This document shows, one piece after another, positions 8,041 to 15,947 of a DNA stretch of 37,495 bases. This stretch comes from Thermincola ferriacetica. GTDB taxonomy: Bacteria; Bacillota; Thermincolia; Thermincolales; Thermincolaceae. The notes below the pieces were generated by a model. The model searched no databases and had not been told where the DNA came from. It was given only the letters and a program-made list of their open reading frames with translations. The first letter of the stretch is position 1. Each line of letters begins with the position of its first letter. Position numbers and translations under genes: made by a program. The stretch lies in the NCBI RefSeq assembly GCF_001263415.1, contig NZ_LGTE01000027.1:1-37495 (forward strand), in the 5' to 3' direction.

Positions 8041-9261
8041 TTTATTTGGAAGCTCCCGACCTGCCAGCCGCAGAAAGATCATGCCTGCGGTTGCCGAAAC
8101 GGCCGAACCGGTAATAATAGCTATTTTTGCTGTTGATAATAAATCCGGATTGATAAAAGCCAGGCTGGCAATGAAGAGGGACATGGTAAACCCAATACCG
8201 CCGAGAATACCCGCACCGTATATATGACGCCAATGTACATCCCTTGGCAAAACAGCCAGTTTGGCCTTGACCATTATGTACGAGAAACCGGCAATGCCAA
8301 TCTGCTTACCCAAAAACAAACCCAGGATAATACCTAGGAAAACAGATGTTTTCAGTTGGCTTGCCAAATTACCCAAGTTAATCTCAACCCCTGCGTTAGC
8401 TAAAGCAAAAACCGGCATGATTAAATAAGTTACCCAAGGATGCAGAGAATGCTCCAGTTTATGCAGGACCGAGGCTTCCTGCGAATCAGATTCCACCGGA
8501 ATAAGCATGCCCAAAATCACCCCGGCAATGGTAGCATGTATCCCGGACTTCAGTATCGCCAGCCAAAAGACTCCGCCTAAGATCAGGTAAAAAGATATTT
8601 TCTGCACTTTTAATTTGCACCCAATAAATAAAATCAGCGCTACAATCAAAGCTGCCGCCAAAGCCTTTACAGATATATGGGCTGTATAAAATAAGGCTAT
8701 GACCAGGACCGCACCTATGTCGTCGACTATAGCCAGCGCGGTAAGAAACAACGCCAAATTCCGGGGAACGGATCTACCGACAAGAGAAATGCAACCTAAA
8801 GCAAAAGCGATGTCAGTGGCCATGGGAATTCCCCAGCCAGATATTGCATCACTGCCGGCGTTAAACCAAGTAAAAATTAAGGCGGGTACCACCATACCCC
8901 CAACAGCCGCCCCTACCGGTAAAGCAGCTTTTCGTATGGAACTTAGTTCCCCGGCCACAATCTCCCGCTTAATTTCCAGACCTACCACCAAGAAAAATAT
9001 TGCCATCAACCCGTCATTGATCCACAGAATTAACGGTTTTGACAGGGCAAGGCCATCAAAACCTATCGTAAATTTGGCTCCAAAAAGAGCATCATAAATC
9101 GGCTTCCAGGGTGAGTTGGCCCAGATCAAAGCAGCGACAGTGGCTATTAACAGAAGGATACCACCAGATGACTCCATTTTAAAAAATTCTTCAAACGGCC
9201 GGATAGCTTTGGCGGAAATAATTCTGATTGCTTTTATACCCTTTTTTGCTTTCCTGATCAC
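8023..9261 (-). CDS. nhaA: Na+/H+ antiporter NhaA
   Basis: NhaA exchanges cytoplasmic sodium or lithium for protons across the inner membrane and aids pH and salt homeostasis. The paired aspartates of transmembrane segment 5 are seen in ALAIVDDIGAVLVIALFYT. About twelve hydrophobic segments and the MATDIAFALG block fit the family. The longest frame opens at 9297, but GGAGGG lies six bases before a GTG at 9261, giving 412 residues. About 300 bases of leader precede it, holding a riboswitch-like structure and an intrinsic terminator, so expression is probably set by transcription attenuation. The gene stands alone and ends inside the terminator shared with its convergent neighbour. Confidence 0.95.
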   Translation of the reverse strand: MIRKAKKGIKAIRIISAKAIRPFEEFFKMESSGGILLLIATVAALIWANSPWKPIYDALFGAKFTIGFDGLALSKPLILWINDGLMAIFFLVVGLEIKREIVAGELSSIRKAALPVGAAVGGMVVPALIFTWFNAGSDAISGWGIPMATDIAFALGCISLVGRSVPRNLALFLTALAIVDDIGAVLVIALFYTAHISVKALAAALIVALILFIGCKLKVQKISFYLILGGVFWLAILKSGIHATIAGVILGMLIPVESDSQEASVLHKLEHSLHPWVTYLIMPVFALANAGVEINLGNLASQLKTSVFLGIILGLFLGKQIGIAGFSYIMVKAKLAVLPRDVHWRHIYGAGILGGIGFTMSLFIASLAFINPDLLSTAKIAIITGSAVSATAGMIFLRLAGRELPNKKTSPV

Positions 9262-9398
9262 GCAAATCCCTCCAAAAAGCAATTTTAAAATGAACAAAAG
9301 TCTCTATACGGAACTTAAAGGAAACTTTTATTGATATCCGGAAATCATGCTTTGAGGTTATCCACAATTTTACCTCAAAGCATAATTCCCTAGATATT

Positions 9399-9427
9399 AA
9401 AAAAGAGTAGTCTGAAAAAGACTACTC
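9399..9427 (-). terminator. Intrinsic terminator in the nhaA leader
   Basis: On the minus strand an eight-base-pair stem, GAGTAGTC with GACTACTC, a seven-base loop and six U residues form a standard terminator. It lies between the folded leader and the nhaA start, in the position of a riboswitch expression platform. Confidence 0.85.
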
Positions 9428-9437
9428 CCCCCTAGAA

Positions 9438-9544
9438 GTCGATTCCTTGCATCCCGGCTGCCGTAGATCAGCGGTCCTTGGCCCCACTGTATCCTAAGGC
9501 CCTTGGGCTTTAGCGCCCCCAGCTTTCACTGGGTTTACATCAAC
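9438..9544 (-). ncRNA. Riboswitch-like structured leader RNA upstream of nhaA
   Basis: The minus-strand leader folds into a closed domain. GUUGAU (complement of 9539-9544) pairs with AUCGAC (complement of 9438-9443). Inside are a hairpin CCCAG-UGAAAG-CUGGG, then GGCGCUAAAGCC, then GGGCCUUAGG, then GGGGCCAAGG, then a GCUG/CAGC hairpin and CCGGGAUGC. The order of the AAAGCC block, the GGGCCU block and the final GGCAGCCGG recalls the GEMM-I (cyclic-di-GMP) aptamer, but with an extra U in GCUAAAGCC. The antiporter gene makes a sodium-sensing class (the DUF1646 motif, Na+-I) an alternative. The class is not settled from sequence alone. The terminator follows directly. Confidence 0.65.
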
Positions 9545-9575
9545 ACTGAGAACATATGTTTTTTTTACAATCTTT

Positions 9576-9604
9576 ATTTTACTAAAATTCGCCCTTCCTG
9601 TCAA
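9576..9604 (-). promoter_or_regulatory. Sigma-A-type promoter for the nhaA leader
   Basis: On the minus strand TTGACA (9599-9604) and TAAAAT (9576-9581) are 17 bases apart. Transcription would begin near 9569, just ahead of the structured leader. Confidence 0.7.
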
Positions 9605-9610
9605 ACAAGT

Positions 9611-9639
9611 GTATAAATTGAGCTTAATTGGACATCTTA
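9611..9639 (+). promoter_or_regulatory. Forespore (sigma-F/sigma-G)-type promoter for gpr
   Basis: GTATA at 9611-9615 and CATCTTA at 9633-9639 are 17 bases apart and fit the GNATR and CATNNTA pattern of forespore sigma factors. It sits 28 bases before the gpr start. gpr is a known sigma-F/sigma-G gene in Bacillus. The -35 box of the nhaA promoter lies only seven bases away on the other strand. Confidence 0.65.
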
Positions 9640-9667
9640 TTTTTTAGTCAGGTAAAAGGAGGCTACC

Positions 9668-10654
9668 ATGAAAAGGAGCGAATTCTTAAAAAGATTTGGC
9701 ATTAAGCTTGATATGGCCGTGGAAGCCCATGATCTCATCAGAGGCGAAACAGGTCGGGAAATTCCCGGCGTAAAAATGGATAAACAAACCTTTTCCCAGG
9801 GGGAAATTACTGTTATTAACATCATGGAACCCTTGGGAGCCCAGATTATGGGTAAGCCAATCGGTACATACATTACTATAGATGCACCGGTTATCCGTGA
9901 AAACAACAAGCTTGCCCATAAAGAGGTTACCGCTAAGCTGGCCGAACAATTAGGTAGCATTTTAAACCTCAAACCGGAGGACAGCGCCCTCCTGGTAGGA
10001 TTAGGAAACTGGAACGCAACACCTGATGCACTGGGTCCTAGGGTTATTCATTATAGCCTGGCTACCAGGCACCTGCGCAAATACGGACCACAAGAGATAT
10101 TTGGCGTTCTCCGCCCGGTAAGCGCCCTGGCTCCGGGAGTACTAGGAATAACCGGGATAGAAACTGCGGAGATTATCAAAGGGGTTGTGGACAGAGTTCA
10201 GCCTAACCTGGTTATAGCTATTGATGCACTCGCAGCGCAAAGTGTAGAGAGAATCGGGACATCTATTCAGATAGCCAATACGGGCATCAACCCCGGCTCC
10301 GGTGTAGGCAATATCCGAGCCGGTATAACCCAGGAATTCTTGGGAGTACCCGTCATCGCTATCGGTGTGCCCACCGTAGTAAACGCTGCTACGATAGCAC
10401 AAAGCGTATTGGACCAATTTATGCAACAAATAAACCAAAATCCGGTACTGGCGAAAACTGTGGCTAATTTAAACCCGATCAGTGTCGATCAAGCTATTAA
10501 AAACGTTCTGCAGCCATATCAGGAAAACTTAATGGTAACACCAAAAGAAATTGATGATCTGATTAATAACATCGGAAAGATAATTGCCGCCGGTATCGGT
10601 CATGCGCTGCATCCTTCTGTCGCTCCTGAAGACCTGGAAATGCTCGTACACTAA
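9668..10654 (+). CDS. gpr: Spore germination protease GPR
   Basis: GPR is the endopeptidase that degrades small acid-soluble spore proteins in the first minutes of germination. It is made in the forespore as a zymogen and self-processed. The 328 residues carry the family blocks LLVGLGNWNATPDALGPRV, VSALAPGVLGITGIETAEII, PNLVIAIDALAAQ and the IQIANTGINPGSGVGN stretch. The ATG has an AAAGGAGG site and a forespore-type promoter upstream. Its substrate gene, a SASP with a matching cleavage sequence, lies next door in convergent orientation. The family is firm. Confidence 0.96.
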   Translation: MKRSEFLKRFGIKLDMAVEAHDLIRGETGREIPGVKMDKQTFSQGEITVINIMEPLGAQIMGKPIGTYITIDAPVIRENNKLAHKEVTAKLAEQLGSILNLKPEDSALLVGLGNWNATPDALGPRVIHYSLATRHLRKYGPQEIFGVLRPVSALAPGVLGITGIETAEIIKGVVDRVQPNLVIAIDALAAQSVERIGTSIQIANTGINPGSGVGNIRAGITQEFLGVPVIAIGVPTVVNAATIAQSVLDQFMQQINQNPVLAKTVANLNPISVDQAIKNVLQPYQENLMVTPKEIDDLINNIGKIIAAGIGHALHPSVAPEDLEMLVH

Positions 10655-10683
10655 AAAATCTGGCACAAGTCAATGCATAAAAC

Positions 10684-10704
10684 AGACGGGCTAAAAGCCC
10701 GTCT
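10684..10704. terminator. Hairpin between gpr and the SASP gene
   Basis: An eight-base-pair stem (AGACGGGC/GCCCGTCT) with a five-base loop lies between the two convergent stops. Only a weak U-run (UGUUUUA) follows on the minus strand, so termination of the SASP transcript is more likely than of gpr. Confidence 0.6.
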
Positions 10705-10720
10705 CGGTAATTACTTTAGC

Positions 10721-10942
10721 TTACTGCTGCTTACCTGCCAAAGACTGCTCGTAAGCAGTGATCATTTGTCTAACCATGTTACCACCAACGGCACCACAGT
10801 CCCTGGAGGAAATATGGCCCCAGTATCCGCCCTGGATCTGGTTTTGAACGCCTACCTGGGCAGCTATTTCATATTTGAACTGTTCCATAGCCTTTTGAGC
10901 TTGAGGTACTATCAAGCGGTTACTCTTTTGACCGGCTCCCAT
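10721..10942 (-). CDS. Small acid-soluble spore protein, alpha/beta type
   Basis: Alpha/beta-type SASPs coat and protect forespore DNA against UV and heat, and supply amino acids on germination. This 73-residue protein has the two conserved blocks: KYEIAAQVGV, which holds the Glu-Ile bond cut by GPR, and GAVGGNMVRQMI near the C-terminus. RDCGAVGG carries a cysteine just before the second block. The ATG has an AAAGGAGGTGA site. Its promoter region is a perfect inverted repeat with forespore-type elements. gpr, its protease, lies downstream on the opposite strand. Confidence 0.95.
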   Translation of the reverse strand: MGAGQKSNRLIVPQAQKAMEQFKYEIAAQVGVQNQIQGGYWGHISSRDCGAVGGNMVRQMITAYEQSLAGKQQ

Positions 10943-10970
10943 TTAAGTCACCTCCTTTTTGTTTGTCTGG

Positions 10971-11008
10971 TTCTAGTATAAGCTTGTATCAATACCCTTA
11001 TACTAGAA
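10971..11008. promoter_or_regulatory. Palindromic forespore promoter of the SASP gene
   Basis: The 12-base arms TTCTAGTATAAG (10971-10982) and CTTATACTAGAA (10997-11008) are exact inverted repeats with a 14-base centre. On the minus strand they give GTATA (-35, 10999-11003), 18 bases, then TATACTA (-10, 10974-10980), close to the sigma-G pattern, about 30 bases ahead of the SASP start. By symmetry the same elements occur on the plus strand, facing the hydrogenase gene. The arms could instead be an operator. Confidence 0.6.
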
Positions 11009-11056
11009 TGATTTACTTGGCCTGTTGTTAATTTCCATAGTGGTTATTTATATCGA

Positions 11057-11207
11057 TTAGATATCATATCCTGATTTTGATTTAAAACGTTTCCTTATCA
11101 ACAGTTTTTCAAGTAGGGAGCACTCAGACCCAGAGAGTTTTTTAATATTTCCTGTCAATATTTCCTGCTTTTTTTAATTGTTTTTTAACATCAATAATTT
11201 TCTTCAT
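11057..11207 (-). pseudogene. Small reading frame, apparently broken by a short duplication
   Basis: On the minus strand an AAGGAGGTG precedes an ATG at 11207. The frame runs 21 residues (MKKIIDVKKQLKKAGNIDRK, then Y) and stops at 11142. The ten bases AGGAAATATT occur twice, 13 bases apart, just before the stop. Removing one 13-base unit joins the start to a second open stretch ending at 11057, giving about 45 residues (continuing with GNIKKLSGSECSLLEKLL). So either a small gene was broken by a 13-base duplication, or the 21-residue peptide is the real product. I do not recognise the protein. The rest of the gap 11009-11371 is AT-rich, with no other gene seen. Confidence 0.35.
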
Positions 11208-11371
11208 CCTCACCTCCTTACTTTTATTTTCAACTTTAATAACAAAACTATGCTCTACAATTATTAGGTAAATTTTCAGGATTTGTGATTCAATTTCTTT
11301 TTCAATAATTTGACGTTTTTGCGGGAATAATACCGGTGAATGTTAATAAAATAAGGAAGTGATTTCGGGAT

Positions 11372-13150
11372 TTGATTACACTATCTATTGACGGTCAAAA
11401 AGTAGAAGTTGAACCAGGCACTTCAATTTTGGAAGCAGCCCGTTTAAATGGAATTTACATCCCCACCCTCTGTTATCTGAAAGAGTTAAATGAAATCGGG
11501 GCCTGCAGGGTTTGCCTGGTGGAAATAAAAGGCGCCCGAACACTACAACCGTCCTGTACTTATCCTGTAGCGCAGGGTATGGAAGTTTTTACTCATTCAC
11601 CGAGGGTAATTAAGGCCCGCAAGCTGGTTCTGGAATTATACCTGTCCAACCATCCTTTTGAATGCCTTACATGCGTAAGAAATCAGCGCTGCGAATTACA
11701 GTCCCTGGCTGAACGTTACCATGTGCGGCATTTAAAAGTGCATGGAGAATTAAAACGCTATCCTATCGATGACCAGTCACCGGCCATGGTGCGCGAGCCG
11801 TCCAAATGTGTCGTCTGCCGCCGCTGCATCAGGGTGTGTAAAGATGTGCAGGAAATTGGCATATACCAGTTGGTCGAGCGGGGATTTGATACAGTTGCCT
11901 CACCGGCTTTTAAGAAAAGCCTGGCAGAAACCCCTTGCATTTACTGTGGCCAGTGCTTACAGCTTTGCCCGACTGCAGCTATTCACGAAAAAGAGGACTT
12001 GGAAGCTGTCTGGCGGGCCCTGGCTGATCCTGAGAAACATGTGGTTATCCAGACAGCGCCCTCAATCAGAGGCACCCTTGGCGAAGGCTTCGGCATGCCG
12101 GCAGGCTCCTTGGTAACAGGAAAAATGGTAGCAGCTTTAAAGAAACTTGGCTTTGCCAAGGTCTTTGATGATTGTTTCGGAGCGGACATAGTTTGTATTG
12201 AAGAAGGAGCAGAACTTATTCACCGTCTGGAAAACGGCGGCCCGCTGCCGCAGTTTACCTCCTGCTGTCCCGGGTGGCTGCGCTTTGCCCTGTTGTTTTA
12301 TCCCGAATTAATTCCACACATATCCAGCGTGAAATCACCTCAGCAGGTTTTTGGCGCCCTGTTGAAAACCTATTACGCTAAGCAAAGCGGCATCGACCCG
12401 AAAAAAATATTCAGCGTATCTGTCATGCCATGTGTGGCTAAAAAATGGGAACGGCAAAGAAAGATAGGGACTCATGACAGCGGGTATCAGGATGTAGATG
12501 TGGTACTAACCACACGGGAACTTATTCAGATGCTGCGCAGTGCCGGAATCAACCTTGCCGAGTTGCCTGATGAGGAATTTGACAACCCAATGGGCTATGC
12601 ATCCGGCGCAGGCATCGTTTTTGGTTCGGGCGGTGGAGTATTAGAAGGTGTAATGCGGACCGTTTACGAAAAAATGACAGGCAAAAAGCTGCAAACACCA
12701 GCCTTTAAAGAAGTGCGGACTTTGGAAAAAATTCGAGAGGCAGAAATTGACATAGGAGGTAGATTATTGAAATGCGCCACTGTGCGGACAACCGGGGAAA
12801 CACGCCGTTTAATTGATAAACTAAAACGCGGGGAAGCACACTATGATTTTGTTGAAGTCATGGCCTGCCCCGGCGGCTGCGTCGGCGGCGGAGGGCAGCC
12901 CGTATACCCCGGCCTGGACCAATGGGACCAACAACTGAAACAACGTTACAAGAGGGCTGATGCTCTCTTTGAACAGGATAACTTAAAAAAATACAGGACA
13001 GCCCATGATAACCCGTGGATTAAAAAATTATACGAAGAATTCCTCGGTGAACCCCACGGTGAAATGTCCAAAAAACTTATTCATACATCTTATACAGAAA
13101 TACCTCTGTACAATCTGGAAGGCACCGCTTCCAGTGTAGACCAAGGGTGA
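11372..13150 (+). CDS. hydA: [FeFe] hydrogenase catalytic subunit (CpI-like, group A)
   Basis: This enzyme makes or oxidises H2 using ferredoxin-type electrons in the cytoplasm. From the N-terminus it has a plant-type [2Fe-2S] domain (Cys34, 45, 48, 62), a His-Cys3 [4Fe-4S] site (His94, Cys98, 101, 107), a two-cluster ferredoxin domain (Cys146-149-152-156 and Cys189-192-195-199), then the H-cluster domain. All three H-cluster signatures are intact: FTSCCPGW, MPCVAKKWE and VEVMACPGGCVGGGGQP. Length (592) is close to Clostridium CpI. The start is TTG with an AGGAAGTG about ten bases upstream. No maturases or bifurcating partner subunits lie in this window, so a monomeric ferredoxin-linked enzyme is likely. 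Confidence 0.94.
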   Translation: MITLSIDGQKVEVEPGTSILEAARLNGIYIPTLCYLKELNEIGACRVCLVEIKGARTLQPSCTYPVAQGMEVFTHSPRVIKARKLVLELYLSNHPFECLTCVRNQRCELQSLAERYHVRHLKVHGELKRYPIDDQSPAMVREPSKCVVCRRCIRVCKDVQEIGIYQLVERGFDTVASPAFKKSLAETPCIYCGQCLQLCPTAAIHEKEDLEAVWRALADPEKHVVIQTAPSIRGTLGEGFGMPAGSLVTGKMVAALKKLGFAKVFDDCFGADIVCIEEGAELIHRLENGGPLPQFTSCCPGWLRFALLFYPELIPHISSVKSPQQVFGALLKTYYAKQSGIDPKKIFSVSVMPCVAKKWERQRKIGTHDSGYQDVDVVLTTRELIQMLRSAGINLAELPDEEFDNPMGYASGAGIVFGSGGGVLEGVMRTVYEKMTGKKLQTPAFKEVRTLEKIREAEIDIGGRLLKCATVRTTGETRRLIDKLKRGEAHYDFVEVMACPGGCVGGGGQPVYPGLDQWDQQLKQRYKRADALFEQDNLKKYRTAHDNPWIKKLYEEFLGEPHGEMSKKLIHTSYTEIPLYNLEGTASSVDQG

Positions 13151-13228
13151 GGGCTGTATCACGTTTTTCCGAGATTTGGGCCAGCAACGGTTTACCAGGT
13201 TTAAACATTGCATGGCCTGCGAAACAAT

Positions 13229-14152
13229 CTACTTATTGTGGCAAGCCTGGCAGACGCCCCGCTCATTCATCCTCAACAGTGCTGACGAGGTGGAAGTACC
13301 GCCGTTAGACCGGGTCCAGGTTATGGTTGAGACCTTTTCCGTACCATGGGCATAATGGCAGGTCATACAGGAAACCACGCCTGGGTTAGTGCCGTTCTTT
13401 TCTAAAGGTAAGCCGTTATTTGGATTGTAGTTCGGCAAGGTTGACGGATCCATACCCACCCGGTGCCGTTTGTAACTCGTATAAATACCGGTGTTGATAT
13501 CACCTGAACCGGCAGTGGTAACATTAAAGTCAGTATGGCAGGCCCCGCAAAAGTCATTAAAACCGGAGTTGTATTCTACAGTTTCATCACCCAAAGGATT
13601 CGTTACAGTAAGGGTTGGCGCCAATCCCGTTACTCCGTTAACCGTGGAAAGTAGTTGTCTTGAGTTAGGAGTTCCATGGGGGTCATGACAGTTACTGCAT
13701 GATTTGGTAAAAGTCGTATTGGGGTCTCCGCCGGGAGCGCCGGTTACACTTTGACTTTTCACATCATGGGCAGATGTTACAGGAGCCATTTGGTAAGTGG
13801 CTAAATCACCTTCTACTGTTACCACATTGATAAAACCACCGCCGGAAGCCCGGTAAACAACCGGGTTTCCTGCTGCGTCTGTGGTTCTGATAGCGCCGTT
13901 TACAACATCATATTTGCTGGCCCCACCCAACTTATGGCAAAAGACGCAGGTTTCATAAACAGAGTTATCCACCCCATCCAGGGTGAAAGCGATCAGGTTC
14001 GGCGCTTGAGCGGTATGGGTACTGTGGCATTGGCCGCAGGCATTGGTATCAGCGGAGTAGTTGCCGTGGGGACCGTTGGTGGAAGCCACTGCTATACCTG
14101 TGCCAAGCAGAAAAGAAACAATCACGGTCAAAGAAAATGCTAATTTCCGCAA
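13229..14152 (-). CDS. Secreted hexaheme c-type cytochrome
   Basis: This exported electron carrier has six CxxCH heme sites: CGQCH, CVFCH, CSNCH, CGACH, CMTCH and CQACH, near residues 39, 69, 152, 202, 262 and 301 from my start. A signal peptide (about residues 1-24, LAFSLTVIVSFLLGTGIAVA) is present with no second membrane anchor. CHDPHGT and CHYAHGTE resemble the paired-CXXCH cytochromes of metal-reducing bacteria. The longest frame starts at TTG 14170; GGGGGGAG lies just before a second TTG at 14152, which I prefer (308 residues). It is the last gene of the TPR-NHL-cytochrome operon. Electron partner unknown. Confidence 0.88.
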   Translation of the reverse strand: MRKLAFSLTVIVSFLLGTGIAVASTNGPHGNYSADTNACGQCHSTHTAQAPNLIAFTLDGVDNSVYETCVFCHKLGGASKYDVVNGAIRTTDAAGNPVVYRASGGGFINVVTVEGDLATYQMAPVTSAHDVKSQSVTGAPGGDPNTTFTKSCSNCHDPHGTPNSRQLLSTVNGVTGLAPTLTVTNPLGDETVEYNSGFNDFCGACHTDFNVTTAGSGDINTGIYTSYKRHRVGMDPSTLPNYNPNNGLPLEKNGTNPGVVSCMTCHYAHGTEKVSTITWTRSNGGTSTSSALLRMNERGVCQACHNK

Positions 14153-14172
14153 AAGACTCCCCCCGTTCAAAT

Positions 14173-15126
14173 TTATTTTTCAAATACAGAAATACGCTTG
14201 TTTTTAGTTTCCACAACATATAGCCTGCCGGCGGCATCTATCAATATATCATTGGGAAGCCCCAACTGACCGTTTTCTTTGCCGGGGCCACCTAAGGAAT
14301 AAAGCGCTTCGCCATCCCCGTTATATGCATAAATAGTTCCAGTCAAAGGTGCAGTAGCATAAATAATACCTTTGGCATCAATAGCTACCCCCCTGACAGT
14401 TGTAATACCTCCTACCCGGTCATCTTTGCCGCCTATTGTTTTTAAATATCGCCCGTTTTTATTAAAAACGACAATTCTGTTATTTCCGGAATCGGCTACA
14501 TATAAATTTCCAGCCTTATCAACAGCCATACCATGCGGATATTTCAGTTGGCCTCGCCCGGTGCCGAAACTACCCATAGTCCTTATAATTCTCCGCTGCG
14601 GTAAATCACAGACCAGAATTCTGCTTTGATATACATCTGCAATATACAGATATTTACCGTCAACCAGCAAACCACCCGGAACCATACCTTTTTGCCCTTT
14701 AATTTTCAAGGTTCCCAACTGTTTGCCCGTTTTCGAAAAGATCACTATTTGTCCGGTACCCATATCGCTTACATAGAAATTACCGCCATACAGGGCTATG
14801 CCATAAGGCGACCGAAGCCTGCCAAATACTCCGGCCAGGCGCCCCCCCAAACCAAAAACTTTAATGTTGCCGGCATCCTGATCAACCACATAAATTCCTT
14901 TTTCACGTATAACTGCCGTAACCGGATATTGCAGCAAAACTCCCGATTTGGCATCTCCATACATAGCAAATTTAAACCCGGGAGTAGACATTTTTTTCTG
15001 CTGAGGCCCCATAAAATCAGTAACCTGGTTAATCAGATTAATATTATTCAAATACAAAAAGGAAAAGCCGATAAGGCAGATCAGCCCTATTGACAAAACC
15101 GTGTTGATTAAGGTTTTCTTTTTCAT
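14173..15126 (-). CDS. Membrane-anchored NHL-repeat beta-propeller protein
   Basis: One N-terminal membrane segment (about residues 8-28) anchors a propeller outside the cell. From about residue 70 onward there are some six NHL-type repeats, seen in SPYGIALYGGNFYVSDMGTG, YPHGMAVDKAGNLYVADSGN and LPNDILIDAAGRLYVVETKN. NHL propellers bind proteins or other ligands and are usually not catalytic; no heme motif is seen. The hexaheme cytochrome follows after about 20 bases, and the TPR protein precedes it by 30. Scaffold or sensor for the cytochrome is a reasonable guess from context. The ATG has only a distant AAAGGGTGG site. Confidence 0.85.
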   Translation of the reverse strand: MKKKTLINTVLSIGLICLIGFSFLYLNNINLINQVTDFMGPQQKKMSTPGFKFAMYGDAKSGVLLQYPVTAVIREKGIYVVDQDAGNIKVFGLGGRLAGVFGRLRSPYGIALYGGNFYVSDMGTGQIVIFSKTGKQLGTLKIKGQKGMVPGGLLVDGKYLYIADVYQSRILVCDLPQRRIIRTMGSFGTGRGQLKYPHGMAVDKAGNLYVADSGNNRIVVFNKNGRYLKTIGGKDDRVGGITTVRGVAIDAKGIIYATAPLTGTIYAYNGDGEALYSLGGPGKENGQLGLPNDILIDAAGRLYVVETKNKRISVFEK

Positions 15127-15156
15127 GACTTTGGGTTGCCACCCTTTCCCCCATTA

Positions 15157-15804
15157 TTATAGTTTTTTCAATGCCTCTTTTGCCTTATCCATATGTGGGT
15201 CAAACTTCAAAGCCCGGTTATAGTACTCCCGAGCTTGGGCATCATCGCCCTGTTTCTCATAAACCCTGCCGAACTGGAACATCAAATCGGCATTGGTCGG
15301 ATAGTATTTTTCCACCAGCCTGAATTCTGCCAATGCTTTTTCATACAAGCCTTTTTCTGCATACACATAGCCCAGAGTCGCTCTGGCTTTGAGGTCTTCA
15401 GGGCGCTTTCGTTTTATTTGTTCCAATATTTTTTTAGCTTCATCAATTTTTCCAACCTGGATTTTCAGCAAGGCCAGGTTGTATTGGGCTGAGATATTAT
15501 TTCTATCCAAATTCAATGCAGCAAGATACTCCCGTTCAGCCAGAGTATACTGCTTTTTCTGCATGTATACCCATCCGAGATCGATATGGGCCTGGGGGTC
15601 GTCGGGATTTTGTTCAACCTGGGCAATTCCCCGCCTATAATCGATATCTAACTTAGATACAGGGTTCCCCCCATCCCAAAAGTACATATGCCCGATTAAC
15701 AAACCGGTACCGATAAATACAATAACTGATAGTATAATGATGAGGATGGCAACTTTGATACTGACTACGTCTTTTGCGGCGGATTCTTGGTTCACTGCTG
15801 CCAA
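15157..15804 (-). CDS. Membrane-anchored TPR-repeat protein
   Basis: A single membrane segment (about residues 17-39) is followed by roughly four to five tetratricopeptide repeats, seen in PQAHIDLGWVYMQKKQYTLA, SAQYNLALLKIQVGKIDEA, KARATLGYVYAEKGLYEKA and ADLMFQFGRVYEKQGDDAQA. TPRs mediate protein contacts. Being first in the operon with the NHL protein and the hexaheme cytochrome, it may help assemble or hold the exported cytochrome; CcmH/NrfG-type TPR proteins act in heme attachment, but that is only an analogy. It starts at TTG with AAGGGG eight bases upstream. The length is 215 residues. Confidence 0.83.
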   Translation of the reverse strand: MAAVNQESAAKDVVSIKVAILIIILSVIVFIGTGLLIGHMYFWDGGNPVSKLDIDYRRGIAQVEQNPDDPQAHIDLGWVYMQKKQYTLAEREYLAALNLDRNNISAQYNLALLKIQVGKIDEAKKILEQIKRKRPEDLKARATLGYVYAEKGLYEKALAEFRLVEKYYPTNADLMFQFGRVYEKQGDDAQAREYYNRALKFDPHMDKAKEALKKL

Positions 15805-15832
15805 AGCTAAAACCCCTTCTTTAAAAATATTT

Positions 15833-15878
15833 AATTTCTAATTTTTATAATTCATAATTTCTAATTTTTATAATTCAT
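15833..15878. repeat. Perfect tandem duplication of 23 bases
   Basis: Two exact AT-only-looking units beginning AATTTCTAATTTTTATAATT lie head to tail (15833-15855 and 15856-15878) just upstream of the TPR gene. A TATAAT for the minus strand is near 15887-15892, so the repeats fall in the 5' leader of that transcript. Confidence 0.8.
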
Positions 15879-15947
15879 TCTTTCAAATTATACACCCTAC
15901 TTAAGAATCCTTTTTTACACTCCCTTGTATTTACTGGCATAAATGTT

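Noticed and set aside
9438-9544. Magnesium M-box riboswitch
   Set aside because: GCUAAAGC and CAGCCGGGAUGC elements recall the M-box but occur in the reverse order, and the gene is not a magnesium transporter.
15833-15878. CRISPR-like repeat
   Set aside because: Only two adjoining copies with no spacer, no cas genes near.
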